The position numbers and the translations under genes were made by a program. The notes under the pieces were generated by a model. That model ran no database searches and was not told where the DNA came from. It worked only from the letters and a program-made list of their open reading frames with translations. Positions 18,084 through 27,311 of a DNA stretch of 48,104 nucleotides are shown here, piece by piece (within the stretch, counting starts at the first letter, position 1; each line of letters opens with the position of its first letter). The DNA is from Myxococcota bacterium (GTDB taxonomy: Bacteria; Myxococcota_A; UBA9160; UBA4427): contig JAPYTP010000020.1 of NCBI GenBank assembly GCA_029941885.1, positions 1 to 48,104 of the forward strand, in the 5' to 3' direction.

Positions 18084-19448
18084 CTAGCCCATGATCTCCT
18101 GCGCCTCGGTGATGGCTTGCCTGAGCGTTCGCGCGATCAAGCGAAACTCCTCGGGACCCGCTATGAGAGGAGGTGCGAGCTGAATCACGGGCTCGGCCTT
18201 GTCTTCGGTTCGGCAGATCAGACCCAGCTCGAAGGTTCGGGGTGACAGGATGTCGCCGAGCAGCTGCTTGCATTCCGCGTCCGAGAATCGTTCCCCCGTC
18301 GCGGAATCCTTGACGAGTTCGATGCCGTAGAAATAGCCGGCGCCTCGGATGTCACCGACGAATTTCAGATCGTAGAGCGATTCGAGTTCGCTCCGAAACT
18401 CGCTCTCGTACCGAAGCACGCGGCCCGGCAGATCTTCGCGTTCCATGAGTTCGATGTTCGCCAGCGCGACCGCGCAGCCGATGGGATGGCCGCCGTAGGT
18501 GATCCCGTGCATGAAGGTTTCGTCGGAATCCACGAACGGCGCGGCGAGCCTCTCGCTCACGATCGTGGCTCCGAGGGGCGCGTATCCCGATGTCAGGCCC
18601 TTTGCACAGGTGATGATGTCCGGCTGGTAGTCGTACTTGTCGCAGCCGAACATGTGCCCGAGTCGACCGAACGCGCAAATGGTCTCGTCGGATACCAGCA
18701 GAATCCCGTGCCGGTCACAGATCTCTCTGACGCGCTGAAAATAGCCGGTCGGCGGGACCAGGCAGCCGCCCGCGTTCTGGACCGGTTCGAGGAAGACCGC
18801 CGCGACCGTTTCCGGTCCTTCCTGCAGGATGATCCGCTCGATGTCCTTGGCGCAGGCTTCGGCCAGGTCCTCTCCTTGCTCTTTTTGAAGGTAGGCGTGC
18901 GTATTGCGGGCGTGGAAGGCGCCGGGAGCCAAGGGCTTGTAGGGATCGCGGATCTCGGGCACACCGGTGATGGCCAGCGCACCGAGCGTCGTCCCATGGT
19001 AGGCGATATTCCGCGCGATGACCTTGTAGCGATCCGGCTGGCCCTTCACCCGAAAGTACTGCTTGATGAGCTTCCAGGCGGTCTCCACCGCATCGCCACC
19101 GCCACTCCCGAAGAACACACGGTTGAGATCGCCCGGAGCCATCGATGCCAGCTTTGCCGCGAGCTGGATCGCCGTGGGATGCACGAAGGTCCAGAGCGGA
19201 AAGAAGTGGAGCTTGTTCGCCTGCTCGAACGCCGCGTCAGCGAGTTCCGTGCGCCCGTGTCCGACGTTCGTCAGGAAGAGTCCCGCCAGCCCGTCGAGGT
19301 ATCGCTTGCCATCGTCGTCGAAGACGTAGCAGCCGTCTCCGCTCACGATGAGCGGGTAGGTGTCCGTTTCGCTGAGAGGCGAGAAGCATGGCCAAAGGTG
19401 CTTGCGCGCAAGTTGTTCGAGTTCTGCTTTCGAGATTTGCTCTGCCAT
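18084..19448 (-). CDS. Class III pyridoxal-phosphate aminotransferase
   Basis: A 454-residue aminotransferase. It shows GSGGGDAVETAWKLIKQY (cofactor phosphate contact), YHGTTLGALAITG, an EPVQNAGG motif, DETICAFGRLG (Asp that contacts the PLP ring nitrogen) and the Schiff-base Lys in ITCAKGLTSGYAPLGA. ATG 19446-19448 has GAGGAT at the right distance; in-frame sequence further upstream is not family-like. It probably transfers an omega-amino group from a polyamine, beta-alanine or similar to pyruvate or 2-oxoglutarate. It is convergent with the Rieske gene and completes the amine block. Confidence 0.88.
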   Translation of the reverse strand: MAEQISKAELEQLARKHLWPCFSPLSETDTYPLIVSGDGCYVFDDDGKRYLDGLAGLFLTNVGHGRTELADAAFEQANKLHFFPLWTFVHPTAIQLAAKLASMAPGDLNRVFFGSGGGDAVETAWKLIKQYFRVKGQPDRYKVIARNIAYHGTTLGALAITGVPEIRDPYKPLAPGAFHARNTHAYLQKEQGEDLAEACAKDIERIILQEGPETVAAVFLEPVQNAGGCLVPPTGYFQRVREICDRHGILLVSDETICAFGRLGHMFGCDKYDYQPDIITCAKGLTSGYAPLGATIVSERLAAPFVDSDETFMHGITYGGHPIGCAVALANIELMEREDLPGRVLRYESEFRSELESLYDLKFVGDIRGAGYFYGIELVKDSATGERFSDAECKQLLGDILSPRTFELGLICRTEDKAEPVIQLAPPLIAGPEEFRLIARTLRQAITEAQEIMG

Positions 19449-19797
19449 TTCGATCCTCTTCGATACGCTGATCCCGCCATGATACAGGCATCCGGAAGCA
19501 TTCAGCGGATTGGAATCCCACTCCGAATTCCCGACACCCACTGTTAAGTAGCCCTCAGCCGGATGCAGATCGAGAAGGAGCACATTTTTCAGGTTGCGAG
19601 GGCGAGGCTGATCACGAGGCCCTGCGCGCGCGCTTCATGATGAACCTGGCCAGTCGGCTTCGACGGATCGCGGCCATCCGACGAGCCCACACGGTTTACG
19701 ATCGGTCGACCAGACCCTCGCAACGGTCGAGTCGGAAGGGCGACGGCCGTTTTCGCGACGGCAGTCGATCGCTCGGCTCGCTTCGGCCACGTGTTCG
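19449..19797. other. Intergenic stretch with no intact gene
   Basis: This stretch lies between the aminotransferase start and the recognisable part of the CoA-transferase. It would be expected to hold the missing N-terminal third of that gene. In the three forward frames I see no CaiB-like N-terminal motif. The open frames here look like high-GC noise. Confidence 0.5.
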
Positions 19798-20778
19798 TTG
19801 CGCGCCGATTGTCGGACCCACTTCTGGAACCTCTCCGCATTTCCTCGGTCGACGTCCGCACGCTGCTGGCTCGGGTACGAGCGCCTGAAGGAGAAGTGCT
19901 CCGACCTTGTCATGGTGAATATCTGCGGTCGCCGCGATGGCAGCAGTGCGGTCGACTACACCATCAACCCGTCGGTCGGCTTTCCCGCGGTCACCGGACC
20001 CAAGGACGATCCACGACTGGTCAACCACCTGCTGCCGGCATGGGATTGCATCACCGGCAAGCCGGCGGCGGTCGGGCTGCTCGCGGCAGAGCGACATCGC
20101 ACGCGCACGGGCGAGGGCCAATTGGTCAAGCTCGCTCTGGCGGACGTCGCGATGGCCATGCTAGGCAACCTCGGGAAGATTGCCGAGGTCATGATCAACG
20201 ATTCCGATCGGCCGAAGGACGGCAACTATCTCTACGGTGCGTTTGGTCGCGACTTCGAGACGCTCGAGGGCAAGCGGCTGATGGTCGTCGCGCTGACTCC
20301 GGCGCAGTGGAAAAACCTGTGTGGCGCCACAGAGTTGGGCCCGTCCTTCGATGAACTCGGAAGGCGCATGAGTCTGGATCTCTCCGACGCGGGCAACCGC
20401 TTTCGACTGAGACGTGAAATCGCCGAGATCCTCGCACCCTGGTTCCACACTCGCATGATGGGTGAGGTACGCGAGATCTTCGATGCGCAGCGGGTGTGCT
20501 GGGCCGAGTATCGAACGATTCGCGAAGTCGTCGAGAAGGATCCAGATTGCTCCACTCAGAACCCGATGTTCGAAATGCTCGACCACCCGGGGATCGGGTC
20601 GGTGCTCACCCCGAGTTCTCCCCTCATGTTCGATTCCCATCTCCGACAACCCGTCGCGCGGGCGCCGCGGATCGGCGAGCACCCCGAAGAGATTCTCGCG
20701 GACGTGCTCGGTCTTGGGGAGAGTGAGATCGGGAGGTTGCATGACGAGGGTGTGGTTGCGGGAGCGTCGGCCGACTGA
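19798..20778 (+). CDS. CaiB/BaiF family CoA-transferase, N-terminally truncated
   Basis: A 326-residue frame from a weak TTG with no ribosome site. The family match begins about residue 27 (GYERLKEK, SDLVMVNICG). It continues through SAVDYTINPSVGFP, NHLLPAWDCITGKPAA and RTGEGQLVKLALADVAMAML; the Asp in LADVA is at the catalytic aspartate position. It ends normally (HPEEILADVLGLGESEI). Intact relatives are about 400-450 residues. The N-terminal part with the CoA-binding fold, roughly 100 residues, is missing, and the first 25 residues do not resemble the family. It is probably a decaying gene; an N-terminally remodelled protein is less likely. Confidence 0.7.
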   Translation: MRADCRTHFWNLSAFPRSTSARCWLGYERLKEKCSDLVMVNICGRRDGSSAVDYTINPSVGFPAVTGPKDDPRLVNHLLPAWDCITGKPAAVGLLAAERHRTRTGEGQLVKLALADVAMAMLGNLGKIAEVMINDSDRPKDGNYLYGAFGRDFETLEGKRLMVVALTPAQWKNLCGATELGPSFDELGRRMSLDLSDAGNRFRLRREIAEILAPWFHTRMMGEVREIFDAQRVCWAEYRTIREVVEKDPDCSTQNPMFEMLDHPGIGSVLTPSSPLMFDSHLRQPVARAPRIGEHPEEILADVLGLGESEIGRLHDEGVVAGASAD

Positions 20779-20784
20779 GGGTCC

Positions 20785-20812
20785 AATCGTGCTTGGGCTC
20801 GGCATCACGATT
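20785..20812. terminator. Inverted repeat between convergent genes
   Basis: AATCGTG (20785-20791) pairs perfectly with CACGATT (20806-20812) across a 14-base loop. It sits between the convergent stops of the CoA-transferase and the amidohydrolase. It is short and lacks a T-tract. Confidence 0.35.
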
Positions 20813-20814
20813 CG

Positions 20815-22023
20815 TTAGTCGAGCCCGTAGAGGGCGAGCGCACTGCGACCCGCGATATCCGCCTGCTGCTCCGGCCGCAGGCTGGCGATTGCGGTCGAGA
20901 GCTCCTTCGTTACACCGGGAAAGATCGCGTCGGCGTGGGGATAGTCGGAGGCCCACACGATCCGGTCCGCTCCGCAGAGCGGGGAATTGGCGGAGAAGGC
21001 AAGCAGCGCTTCGTCCGGATCGAAGCTGATCCAGCATTGGCGGCGAAAATACTCCGAGGGCTTCATGACGAGGGTTGGGCTGTCCCAGGGAAAGATCGCG
21101 TGCTGGTGATCGAGTCTCTCGAGCCACGACACGATCCAGCCCCCGTTCGCCTCGAGGAAGACGAGCTTGAGGTCGGGAAAGCGCTCACAGACCCCGCCCG
21201 CGACCGTGAAGGCGATCGTGTTCATCATGTCGAGGGGGTTCGAAATCGCCTGGGTATAGAAGATATTGTCGACGTTGATGGCGAGCAGGGCATCGTCGGT
21301 ATCGGGTGCGTCCGTGATGGGTCCCGCCTCGTTGAGGCGGAGCCCGAGACAGGCGCCGGGCAGGTCACCGGCCTGATAGGGATGAAATCCGATCGGCAGG
21401 TTCGCTTCCGATGCCGCCCGCCAGAGTGGGTCATAGGCGGAGTCGTTCATCGGCTTCCAATCGAGGCTGGGATTGGGCCGAAGCATGATCCCCACGATCC
21501 CGGGTAGTCGACTCACCCTTCGAATCTCCCGGGCCGCAAGCTCAATGTCCTGTTGGGGAACGATCGCCACTCCGAATAGCCTCGCCGCGCAATCGCTTAC
21601 GTGATCGGAAAGCCAGTCGTTGTAGACCCGACATTGGATCGCAGCGAACTCCGCATCGCGAAGACCCGCGATGCCCAACAAGAGCGTGGGGTAGAGCACG
21701 GATCTCTCGATCCCATCCCTCTCCATATCGGCTACGCGGGGTAGGGCGGAGTAGGCGGCGGGCCTCACTTCGGTGTACTTGAGTTCGCCTCGGCGCGCGC
21801 GTTCCCGAGCCTGTTCTCCCATTCCGGCAACGCCCGCCATCGACATTCCATTCGCTCGGATGCGACGATCATCGAAGACGCACCACTCCGTGCCATCGGC
21901 GTCGGTCTCGATATGCCAGATTCGGTCACGGTAGCCGCGCGGCGCGTACTCGAGCATCTCGCTGGGGTGCTCGAGTACGTGTCCGTCCGCATCCACGAAA
22001 GACATCGACCTGGCGGAGTTCAT
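20815..22023 (-). CDS. Amidohydrolase_2 (ACMSD-like) metal-dependent hydrolase
   Basis: A 402-residue TIM-barrel hydrolase. The N-terminus carries FVDADGHVLE, the variant metal-binding motif (Asp-x-x-His) of this family. Further ligands are likely His in PIGFHPY, the ERFPDLKLVFLEANGGW segment and Asp in WASDYPHAD. Family members decarboxylate or hydrolyse aromatic or cyclic acids. The ATG overlaps the stop of the upstream lactonase-like gene by four bases, so the pair is translationally coupled and probably acts in one degradation pathway. The substrate is unknown. Confidence 0.87.
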   Translation of the reverse strand: MNSARSMSFVDADGHVLEHPSEMLEYAPRGYRDRIWHIETDADGTEWCVFDDRRIRANGMSMAGVAGMGEQARERARRGELKYTEVRPAAYSALPRVADMERDGIERSVLYPTLLLGIAGLRDAEFAAIQCRVYNDWLSDHVSDCAARLFGVAIVPQQDIELAAREIRRVSRLPGIVGIMLRPNPSLDWKPMNDSAYDPLWRAASEANLPIGFHPYQAGDLPGACLGLRLNEAGPITDAPDTDDALLAINVDNIFYTQAISNPLDMMNTIAFTVAGGVCERFPDLKLVFLEANGGWIVSWLERLDHQHAIFPWDSPTLVMKPSEYFRRQCWISFDPDEALLAFSANSPLCGADRIVWASDYPHADAIFPGVTKELSTAIASLRPEQQADIAGRSALALYGLD

Positions 22024-22787
22024 ACGATTTTCGCCGGCGCTTGAGGCACGGTCTGCCAGAACGTGGGATCGTGACCATAGAAGATCCTTGCGCCCCTTTC
22101 CTGAAGAGATCGCAGGCGCGTGAGGGATTCGCGCATCGCGCCTGGATCACTCGCCGCTCCCGGTGGCAGGCGCAGCTCTTCGAGGGTCTCGCGCAGGTAG
22201 CAAGCGTCTCCGGTGAGCACGACCTCACCGCCTGGGAGCGCCACGCGCAGCGATTGATGCCCCGGCGTGTGTCCGTAGGTCGGAATACAGACAACGGAGC
22301 CATCGCCGAAGACATCGTGCTCACCGTCGATCTGGAGCAGGTCGTGGCCGAGGTCATAGTCCACGGGTTTGTACCCGACAGCGGCGATCTGGTCGGGCTC
22401 GTGAGCGGCCTCCCACTCGCGTCTCTGGACGATCAATCTTGCCTCGGGAACCTGAACGTTCCCACCAGCATGATCGAAGTGTAGATGGGAATTGATGAGA
22501 AAATCGATGCTCGTGCTCTCTCGCTCCAGGGTTTCGAGCCGTCGCGTGATCTCCTCCCCCGGTTCGAACTCGACCTGCATCAGGGCAGCGAAGTCGCCCA
22601 TGTACTCGGCCGCCTCCGACTGGCAGATGGTTCCGAGACCACTGTCGAAGAGCGCGGTACCCGACGGATGAACGATCAGATAGCAGGGCACGGGAATCCG
22701 GATCGTGGCGTTGGATCCCCCCTCGATCAGCGCTGCGAGGGGCAGATTCAACCAGCCGCAGGTCATCGCGTAGAGTTCGAGTGTCAT
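22020..22787 (-). CDS. Metallo-beta-lactamase fold hydrolase, AHL-lactonase-like
   Basis: A 255-residue protein. The dinuclear zinc motif is complete (NSHLHFDHAGGN, HxHxDH). Later ligands are likely His in YGHTPGHQSLR, Asp in LTGDACY and His in FYGHDP. The N-terminal PCYLIVHPSGTALFDSG matches the AiiA/AttM lactonase group. ATG 22785-22787 is preceded by GAGGAAA. It is the first gene of a two-gene operon with the overlapping amidohydrolase. Lactone ring opening followed by hydrolysis is the simplest reading. Quorum quenching is possible but not shown. Confidence 0.85.
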   Translation of the reverse strand: MTLELYAMTCGWLNLPLAALIEGGSNATIRIPVPCYLIVHPSGTALFDSGLGTICQSEAAEYMGDFAALMQVEFEPGEEITRRLETLERESTSIDFLINSHLHFDHAGGNVQVPEARLIVQRREWEAAHEPDQIAAVGYKPVDYDLGHDLLQIDGEHDVFGDGSVVCIPTYGHTPGHQSLRVALPGGEVVLTGDACYLRETLEELRLPPGAASDPGAMRESLTRLRSLQERGARIFYGHDPTFWQTVPQAPAKIV

Positions 22788-23246
22788 TCGGTTTCCTCGC
22801 CGTGGCGGGCTCGGCGGGGAGGGGCCGGGTCCGGTGGGAAGCCTACCGATCCAATGAGGGTCGCGGAAGAAGGCGGTCGCGCCTCGAGCGACGTTTCGCG
22901 ACGTTCTGGGGCTGCGCCAAGCTCGGCGGGTGCGCTGATCGCGGGTCGAGCCGAGGGTCCCATCGCGAGTCCCCGGGCCTGCCGGCTGAGTCGTCACCCG
23001 CTCTACCGACGCATCGTCGTCACGATGATCATCCCGCGACAGGCGCTGATGCAGAATTCCGTCGAGGAGGCGGGCGTGCCCACCCCGCTCATCGCTGAAC
23101 GGCTCCGGAGGTAGAGGATGCCCGTCCGACGCGCGGACGGGACTCCCCCTGGATGGCTTGGATGGACGCCTTCCGGGACGTCGATCCGACTGTGGATCTG
23201 CGGTCCCGAGCGGGCGCGATCAGAGGGATCGATCTCCGCCCTCGAC
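22788..23246. other. 459-base gap with a possible relic of an unrecognised gene
   Basis: The forward frame ending at TAG 23112-23114 looks coding in its last 40 codons (LYRRIVVTMIIP, EEAGVPTPLIAERL). A perfect GC-rich hairpin follows six bases after that stop. No start or family is recognisable, so this may be the 3' end of a lost gene. The rest looks non-coding. Confidence 0.3.
23121..23141. terminator. Strong GC-rich hairpin
   Basis: CCCGTCCG (23121-23128) pairs perfectly over 8 bp with CGGACGGG (23134-23141) around a five-base loop. It lies six bases past the forward stop at 23114 and about 105 bases past the reverse-strand PEP-CTERM gene, so it may serve either. There is no T-run on either strand. 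Confidence 0.5.
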
Positions 23247-24146
23247 CTAAGCGGTGGTGGTCGGTCGCCGAAACCTCGAGAGCCCAGTGAGTCCGAGGCC
23301 CAGAAGGAGCGCGGTTCCCGGCTCCGGAACCAGAGGAAGACCGGGGTTGCGAACGAGGTCGACGGCGAGACGAACCTTGTTGCGATCCACGAGTGCCATG
23401 TCCGGACGATTGAGCGTGACGGTACCCGTGAGGTTCCATTCCTGGGTCACGAGTTCTCCGTTGTCGCCCATGATCCATTGCCCTCGCCGACCGAAATCGA
23501 AGGCGAGGATGGTTCCCGATGAGGCGAGGGAGACCGTTTCGTTGAAGAGCGGTGCGCCGGTGAGGTCGAGTCCGATGAGGTCAGTGATCTGCACCGTCGC
23601 AGTGGCGCCCACCACGTCCTGGGCCCGAACCTGGATCTGGATCCCGTTGTAGTCGGCGATGGGCGCGACGCCATCGATGAGAGCGGCGGAATTCGAACCC
23701 GCGGCGCAATTCAGACCCCAACAGAGCACGCTTGTATCGAAGGTCACGGTGTTGGTCACCGAGAAAGTGAAGTTGCGGCCGCCCACGAGGTTGTGCTGAA
23801 TCGAGAAATCGAAGGGCACTCCATTCATGTTGGTGATGTCGCCGACCTGATTGCCGATCGCCTGGGTCGGGTTCGTGTCTTCGCCCTGAATCAGGTACTG
23901 GTCGTTCCCGGCGAAAGGATCGGTCGATCCCGAGATGAAGAACTCGAACCCGCTCAATCCGCGTTCGTCGAATTGGCCCGTTGGCATGAAGAGCGGGGTG
24001 TAGAAGACGGCCGCATCCGCCGGTTCGCTACCACTGACGATCACGGTCGCGAAAGCCTGGCTGGAGATGAAACCGGCGCCCAGGATCAGCAAGAGGCAGA
24101 ACGAAATGAGCGCGTTGCGCGCAGGCATCATTGTGGGGCGGCGCAT
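23247..24146 (-). CDS. PEP-CTERM sorting-domain protein
   Basis: A 299-residue secreted protein. It has a signal peptide (about 1-33; core LISFCLLLILGAGFISSQAFA), a Ser/Thr/Asn-rich beta-type body, and a textbook C-terminal tail: VPEPGTALLLGLGLTGL followed by RFRR. GAGGAG precedes the ATG by five bases. PEP-CTERM proteins are handled by exosortase EpsH/XrtA systems and exported to the surface or exopolysaccharide; no exosortase is in this window. The body has no domain I recognise. Two Cys in the middle (LCWGLNC) could form a disulphide. Confidence 0.88.
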   Translation of the reverse strand: MRRPTMMPARNALISFCLLLILGAGFISSQAFATVIVSGSEPADAAVFYTPLFMPTGQFDERGLSGFEFFISGSTDPFAGNDQYLIQGEDTNPTQAIGNQVGDITNMNGVPFDFSIQHNLVGGRNFTFSVTNTVTFDTSVLCWGLNCAAGSNSAALIDGVAPIADYNGIQIQVRAQDVVGATATVQITDLIGLDLTGAPLFNETVSLASSGTILAFDFGRRGQWIMGDNGELVTQEWNLTGTVTLNRPDMALVDRNKVRLAVDLVRNPGLPLVPEPGTALLLGLGLTGLSRFRRPTTTA

Positions 24147-24674
24147 TTGGACTCCTCATAACACTCGAAATTCGAAGGGCGCCACAAATGGGCCTTCAGT
24201 GGGTGCGAGGTGGAGTGGTGGGGAAGCGCCAATAGTGTCCAGACGAATGAGCTTTTTCGCCTGGATATACCCGCGAGGCGCCCTAATGTCGGTTCGGAAT
24301 GCGCAATTGGCGGTAGCGGGCGATCCAGATACGGGGGAGGCGCGCTCTAGGCCCACGGGAGGAGAAGGCGAGTCGCGCCGCGATGGATCCCCTCCCGAGC
24401 ATCTCCCGAGGTGGATTGCCTGCGGATCTCTCGAGCCCAGGTTGCATCGCGGGTCGGGATCCAGACTGAGCCGTGGGGCGGCATCCTCGGCGTCGGGTCG
24501 AAGGCCGGGGGGTTGTCACGAGACCGCGCCCGAAGAATCCCATCGCCCGTGTCTCCCCATTTCGATCGAATTGCGTACGCTTGGAGCCGAGCTGCGTCGT
24601 TCTTGCAGATATTCCTGAACAGGTCAGCGAAGAGTCCTCCAAGGTCGCGACTGTGGGGGCCCTGGGAGTAGCGC
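24147..24674. other. Divergent intergenic region upstream of sdhC
   Basis: A 528-base gap between the divergent PEP-CTERM and sdhC genes, presumably holding both promoters. A short palindrome, TCGAA-A-TTCGA, lies near 24164-24174 just upstream of the PEP-CTERM gene and could be an operator. I see no convincing gene, riboswitch or promoter hexamers. Confidence 0.35.
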
Positions 24675-25355
24675 GTGAATCGCTTGGCCGGACTACTGAA
24701 CACCTCGATCGGTCAGAAGCTCGTGCTGGCGGGTAGCGGACTCGCCCTGATCGGCTTCCTGCTGGTCCACATGCTCGGGAATCTCACGATCTTCCAGGGT
24801 CGGGAAGTCATGAACGGCTACGCGCATTGGCTTCAGGGTCATCCGCTCCTCTGGCTGGCCCGCGGCGGCCTCATCGGCGTCTTCCTGATTCACACCACGC
24901 TCGCGCTCCGGCTCGCGTGGGCCAATCATCGATCGCGTCCGATCCAGTACAGCCACTCGCGTCAGAATCAGGAGACGACGATCCTGTCGCGCTACATCGC
25001 GCTGACAGGTCTGCTCGTCCTCGCCTTTGTCGTCTATCACCTTCTCCATTTCACACTGGGCAGCGTTCAGCCGGAGCACTCCCGACTCGTAGACGCGAAC
25101 GGCCTTCACGATGTCTACGGCATGGTCGTACGAAGCTTCGAGGTCCCCGCCGTCGCTGTTTCCTACATCGTCGCGATGGTCGTCCTCGGCTTTCACCTCT
25201 TCCATGGTGTTCGCAGTCTGTTTCAGACCTTCGGACTCTTCCACGAAACCTACGACGGGACGATCCGCACCGCGGGCTGGGTCGTCGTCGGACTGATCGT
25301 CGCGGGCAACGCCTCGATTCCGATCTCAGTCTGGTTGGGCTTGATCACTGTCTAA
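24675..25355 (+). CDS. sdhC: Succinate dehydrogenase cytochrome b subunit
   Basis: A 226-residue membrane subunit starting at GTG 24675. There are five hydrophobic helices, with His residues at family-typical places (LLVHMLGN, FLIHTTLALRLAW, VVYHLLHF, GFHLFHGVRS). This fits the single-subunit, di-haem b type (type B) of succinate:quinone oxidoreductase, as in Bacillus, Wolinella and many deltaproteobacteria. It anchors SdhAB to the inner membrane and passes electrons to quinone. It is the first gene of the sdhCAB operon. Confidence 0.92.
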   Translation: MNRLAGLLNTSIGQKLVLAGSGLALIGFLLVHMLGNLTIFQGREVMNGYAHWLQGHPLLWLARGGLIGVFLIHTTLALRLAWANHRSRPIQYSHSRQNQETTILSRYIALTGLLVLAFVVYHLLHFTLGSVQPEHSRLVDANGLHDVYGMVVRSFEVPAVAVSYIVAMVVLGFHLFHGVRSLFQTFGLFHETYDGTIRTAGWVVVGLIVAGNASIPISVWLGLITV

Positions 25356-25400
25356 ACCGGTCCACTCCCCGCCGAGGGGACCCGGTTGAGGAACGCTCCC

Positions 25401-27311
25401 ATGCTCGACGCAAGGATTCCGGACGGTCCCCTCGACGAGAAATGGGAACGACACACCTTCGAAATGAAGTTGGTGAGCCCTGCCAATCGCAGGAAATTCC
25501 GCGTGATCGTCGTCGGTTCGGGACTTGCGGGTGCGTCGGCTTCGGCCTCTCTTGCCGAGCTCGGATACGAGGTCGATTGCTTCTGTTTTCAAGACAGTCC
25601 GAGACGAGCACATAGCATCGCGGCCCAGGGTGGCATCAATGCCGCCAAGAACTATCAGAACGACGGTGACAGCGTATTTCGCCTCTTCTACGACACGATC
25701 AAGGGAGGTGATTTTCGTTCCCGGGAGGCGAACGTCCATCGCCTGGCCGAGGTCAGCAACAACATCATCGATCAGTGCGTTGCCCAGGGCGTGCCTTTCG
25801 CGCGGGAATACGGTGGGCTGCTCGACAACCGTTCGTTTGGCGGCGCTCAGGTCTCGCGAACTTTCTACGCCCGTGGGCAAACGGGCCAGCAGCTCCTGCT
25901 CGGAGCCTACAGTGCTCTGTCCCGACAGATTCAAGCCGGCCGCGTGAAAATGCATACGCGTGCGGAGATGCTGGATGTCGTTCTGGTCGACGGACAGGCG
26001 CGCGGAATCGTGACACGTCATCTCGTATCCGGCCGCATCGCGCGCTGGGCCGCGGATACAGTGGTTCTCGCGACCGGGGGCTACGGCAATATCTTCTATC
26101 TCTCGACCAACGCGATCGGTTGCAACGTCACCGCGACCTACCGTGCGTACAAGAAGGGCGCCCTCTTCGCGAACCCGTGTTACACGCAGATCCATCCGAC
26201 TTGTATTCCCGCCTCGGGCGAGCACCAATCGAAGCTGACGCTCATGAGCGAGTCGCTCCGCAATGATGGCCGCATCTGGGTGTCTCGCCAGCGAGACGAC
26301 CAGCGCGAGCCTGGGGATATTCCCGAGGACCAGCGCGACTACTACCTGGAGCGGAAATATCCGTCCTTCGGAAACCTCTCCCCGCGCGATATCTCCTCTC
26401 GTGCCGCCAAGGAAGCCTGCGACGACGGCCGGGGCGTCGGTGCACTCGGCCGAGGCGTCTATCTCGACTTCGCCGATTCGATCGAGAGACTCGGTGAAGA
26501 CACGATCCGGGCGCGCTATGGAAATCTGTTCGCCATGTACGAGAAGATCACGGGCGAGAATCCCTATGCGGTGCCGATGCGGATCTATCCGGCCTCGCAT
26601 TACACAATGGGGGGACTCTGGGTCGACTACAACTTGATGAGTACCGTGCCTGGGTTGCACGTGATCGGCGAGGCAAACTTTTCGGATCACGGGGCCAATC
26701 GGCTCGGAGCGAGCGCACTCATGCAGGGCCTTGCGGATGGCTATTTCATCCTTCCGGCGACGCTTGGCCACTACCTCGCTACCGCCGATCTTCCATCGGT
26801 CAATACGACCCATCCAGCGTTCGAGGACGCCGAACGATCGGTTCGCGAGGGGATCGATCGGCTCTTGGCAGTCGATGGCAGCCGCTCCACGGACTCCTTC
26901 CATCGTCAGCTCGGCAACATCATGTGGGAGCATTGCGGCATGTCGCGTAATGAGAGCGGACTGCGTCAGGCGATCGGTGAGATTCAGTCGCTCCGCGAAG
27001 AATTCTGGAAGGACGCGCGGGTCGCCGGAGTCAACGAGGAGTTCAACGTCTCGCTCGAGCGAGCCGGCCGCGTCGCCGATTTCCTCGAGTTTGCCGAAGT
27101 GCTCTGTTACGACGCACTCGAGCGTGAAGAGTCCTGCGGTGCCCACTTCCGAGAGGAACATCAGTCGACCGAGGGGGAGGCGAAGCGCAACGACGATGGC
27201 TTTACCCACGTTTCTGCCTGGGAATACCAGGGTATCGGGAAGAAGCCCACCGAACATCGCGAGCGACTCGACTTCGAGAACGTCGCGCTCACGACGAGGA
27301 GCTACAAGTGA
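25401..27311 (+). CDS. sdhA: Succinate dehydrogenase flavoprotein subunit
   Basis: A 636-residue protein. It shows an FAD-binding fold ([21 protein letters not shown]), the covalent-FAD region ([17 protein letters not shown]), the dicarboxylate site around [15 protein letters not shown], the [11 protein letters not shown] motif and [18 protein letters not shown] 25401 follows GAGGAA by seven bases; TTG 25386 in frame is less likely. It oxidises succinate to fumarate in the TCA cycle, or works in reverse. It lies 45 bases after sdhC and overlaps sdhB. Confidence 0.93.
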   Translation: MLDARIPDGPLDEKWERHTFEMKLVSPANRRKFRVIVVGSGLAGASASASLAELGYEVDCFCFQDSPRRAHSIAAQGGINAAKNYQNDGDSVFRLFYDTIKGGDFRSREANVHRLAEVSNNIIDQCVAQGVPFAREYGGLLDNRSFGGAQVSRTFYARGQTGQQLLLGAYSALSRQIQAGRVKMHTRAEMLDVVLVDGQARGIVTRHLVSGRIARWAADTVVLATGGYGNIFYLSTNAIGCNVTATYRAYKKGALFANPCYTQIHPTCIPASGEHQSKLTLMSESLRNDGRIWVSRQRDDQREPGDIPEDQRDYYLERKYPSFGNLSPRDISSRAAKEACDDGRGVGALGRGVYLDFADSIERLGEDTIRARYGNLFAMYEKITGENPYAVPMRIYPASHYTMGGLWVDYNLMSTVPGLHVIGEANFSDHGANRLGASALMQGLADGYFILPATLGHYLATADLPSVNTTHPAFEDAERSVREGIDRLLAVDGSRSTDSFHRQLGNIMWEHCGMSRNESGLRQAIGEIQSLREEFWKDARVAGVNEEFNVSLERAGRVADFLEFAEVLCYDALEREESCGAHFREEHQSTEGEAKRNDDGFTHVSAWEYQGIGKKPTEHRERLDFENVALTTRSYK

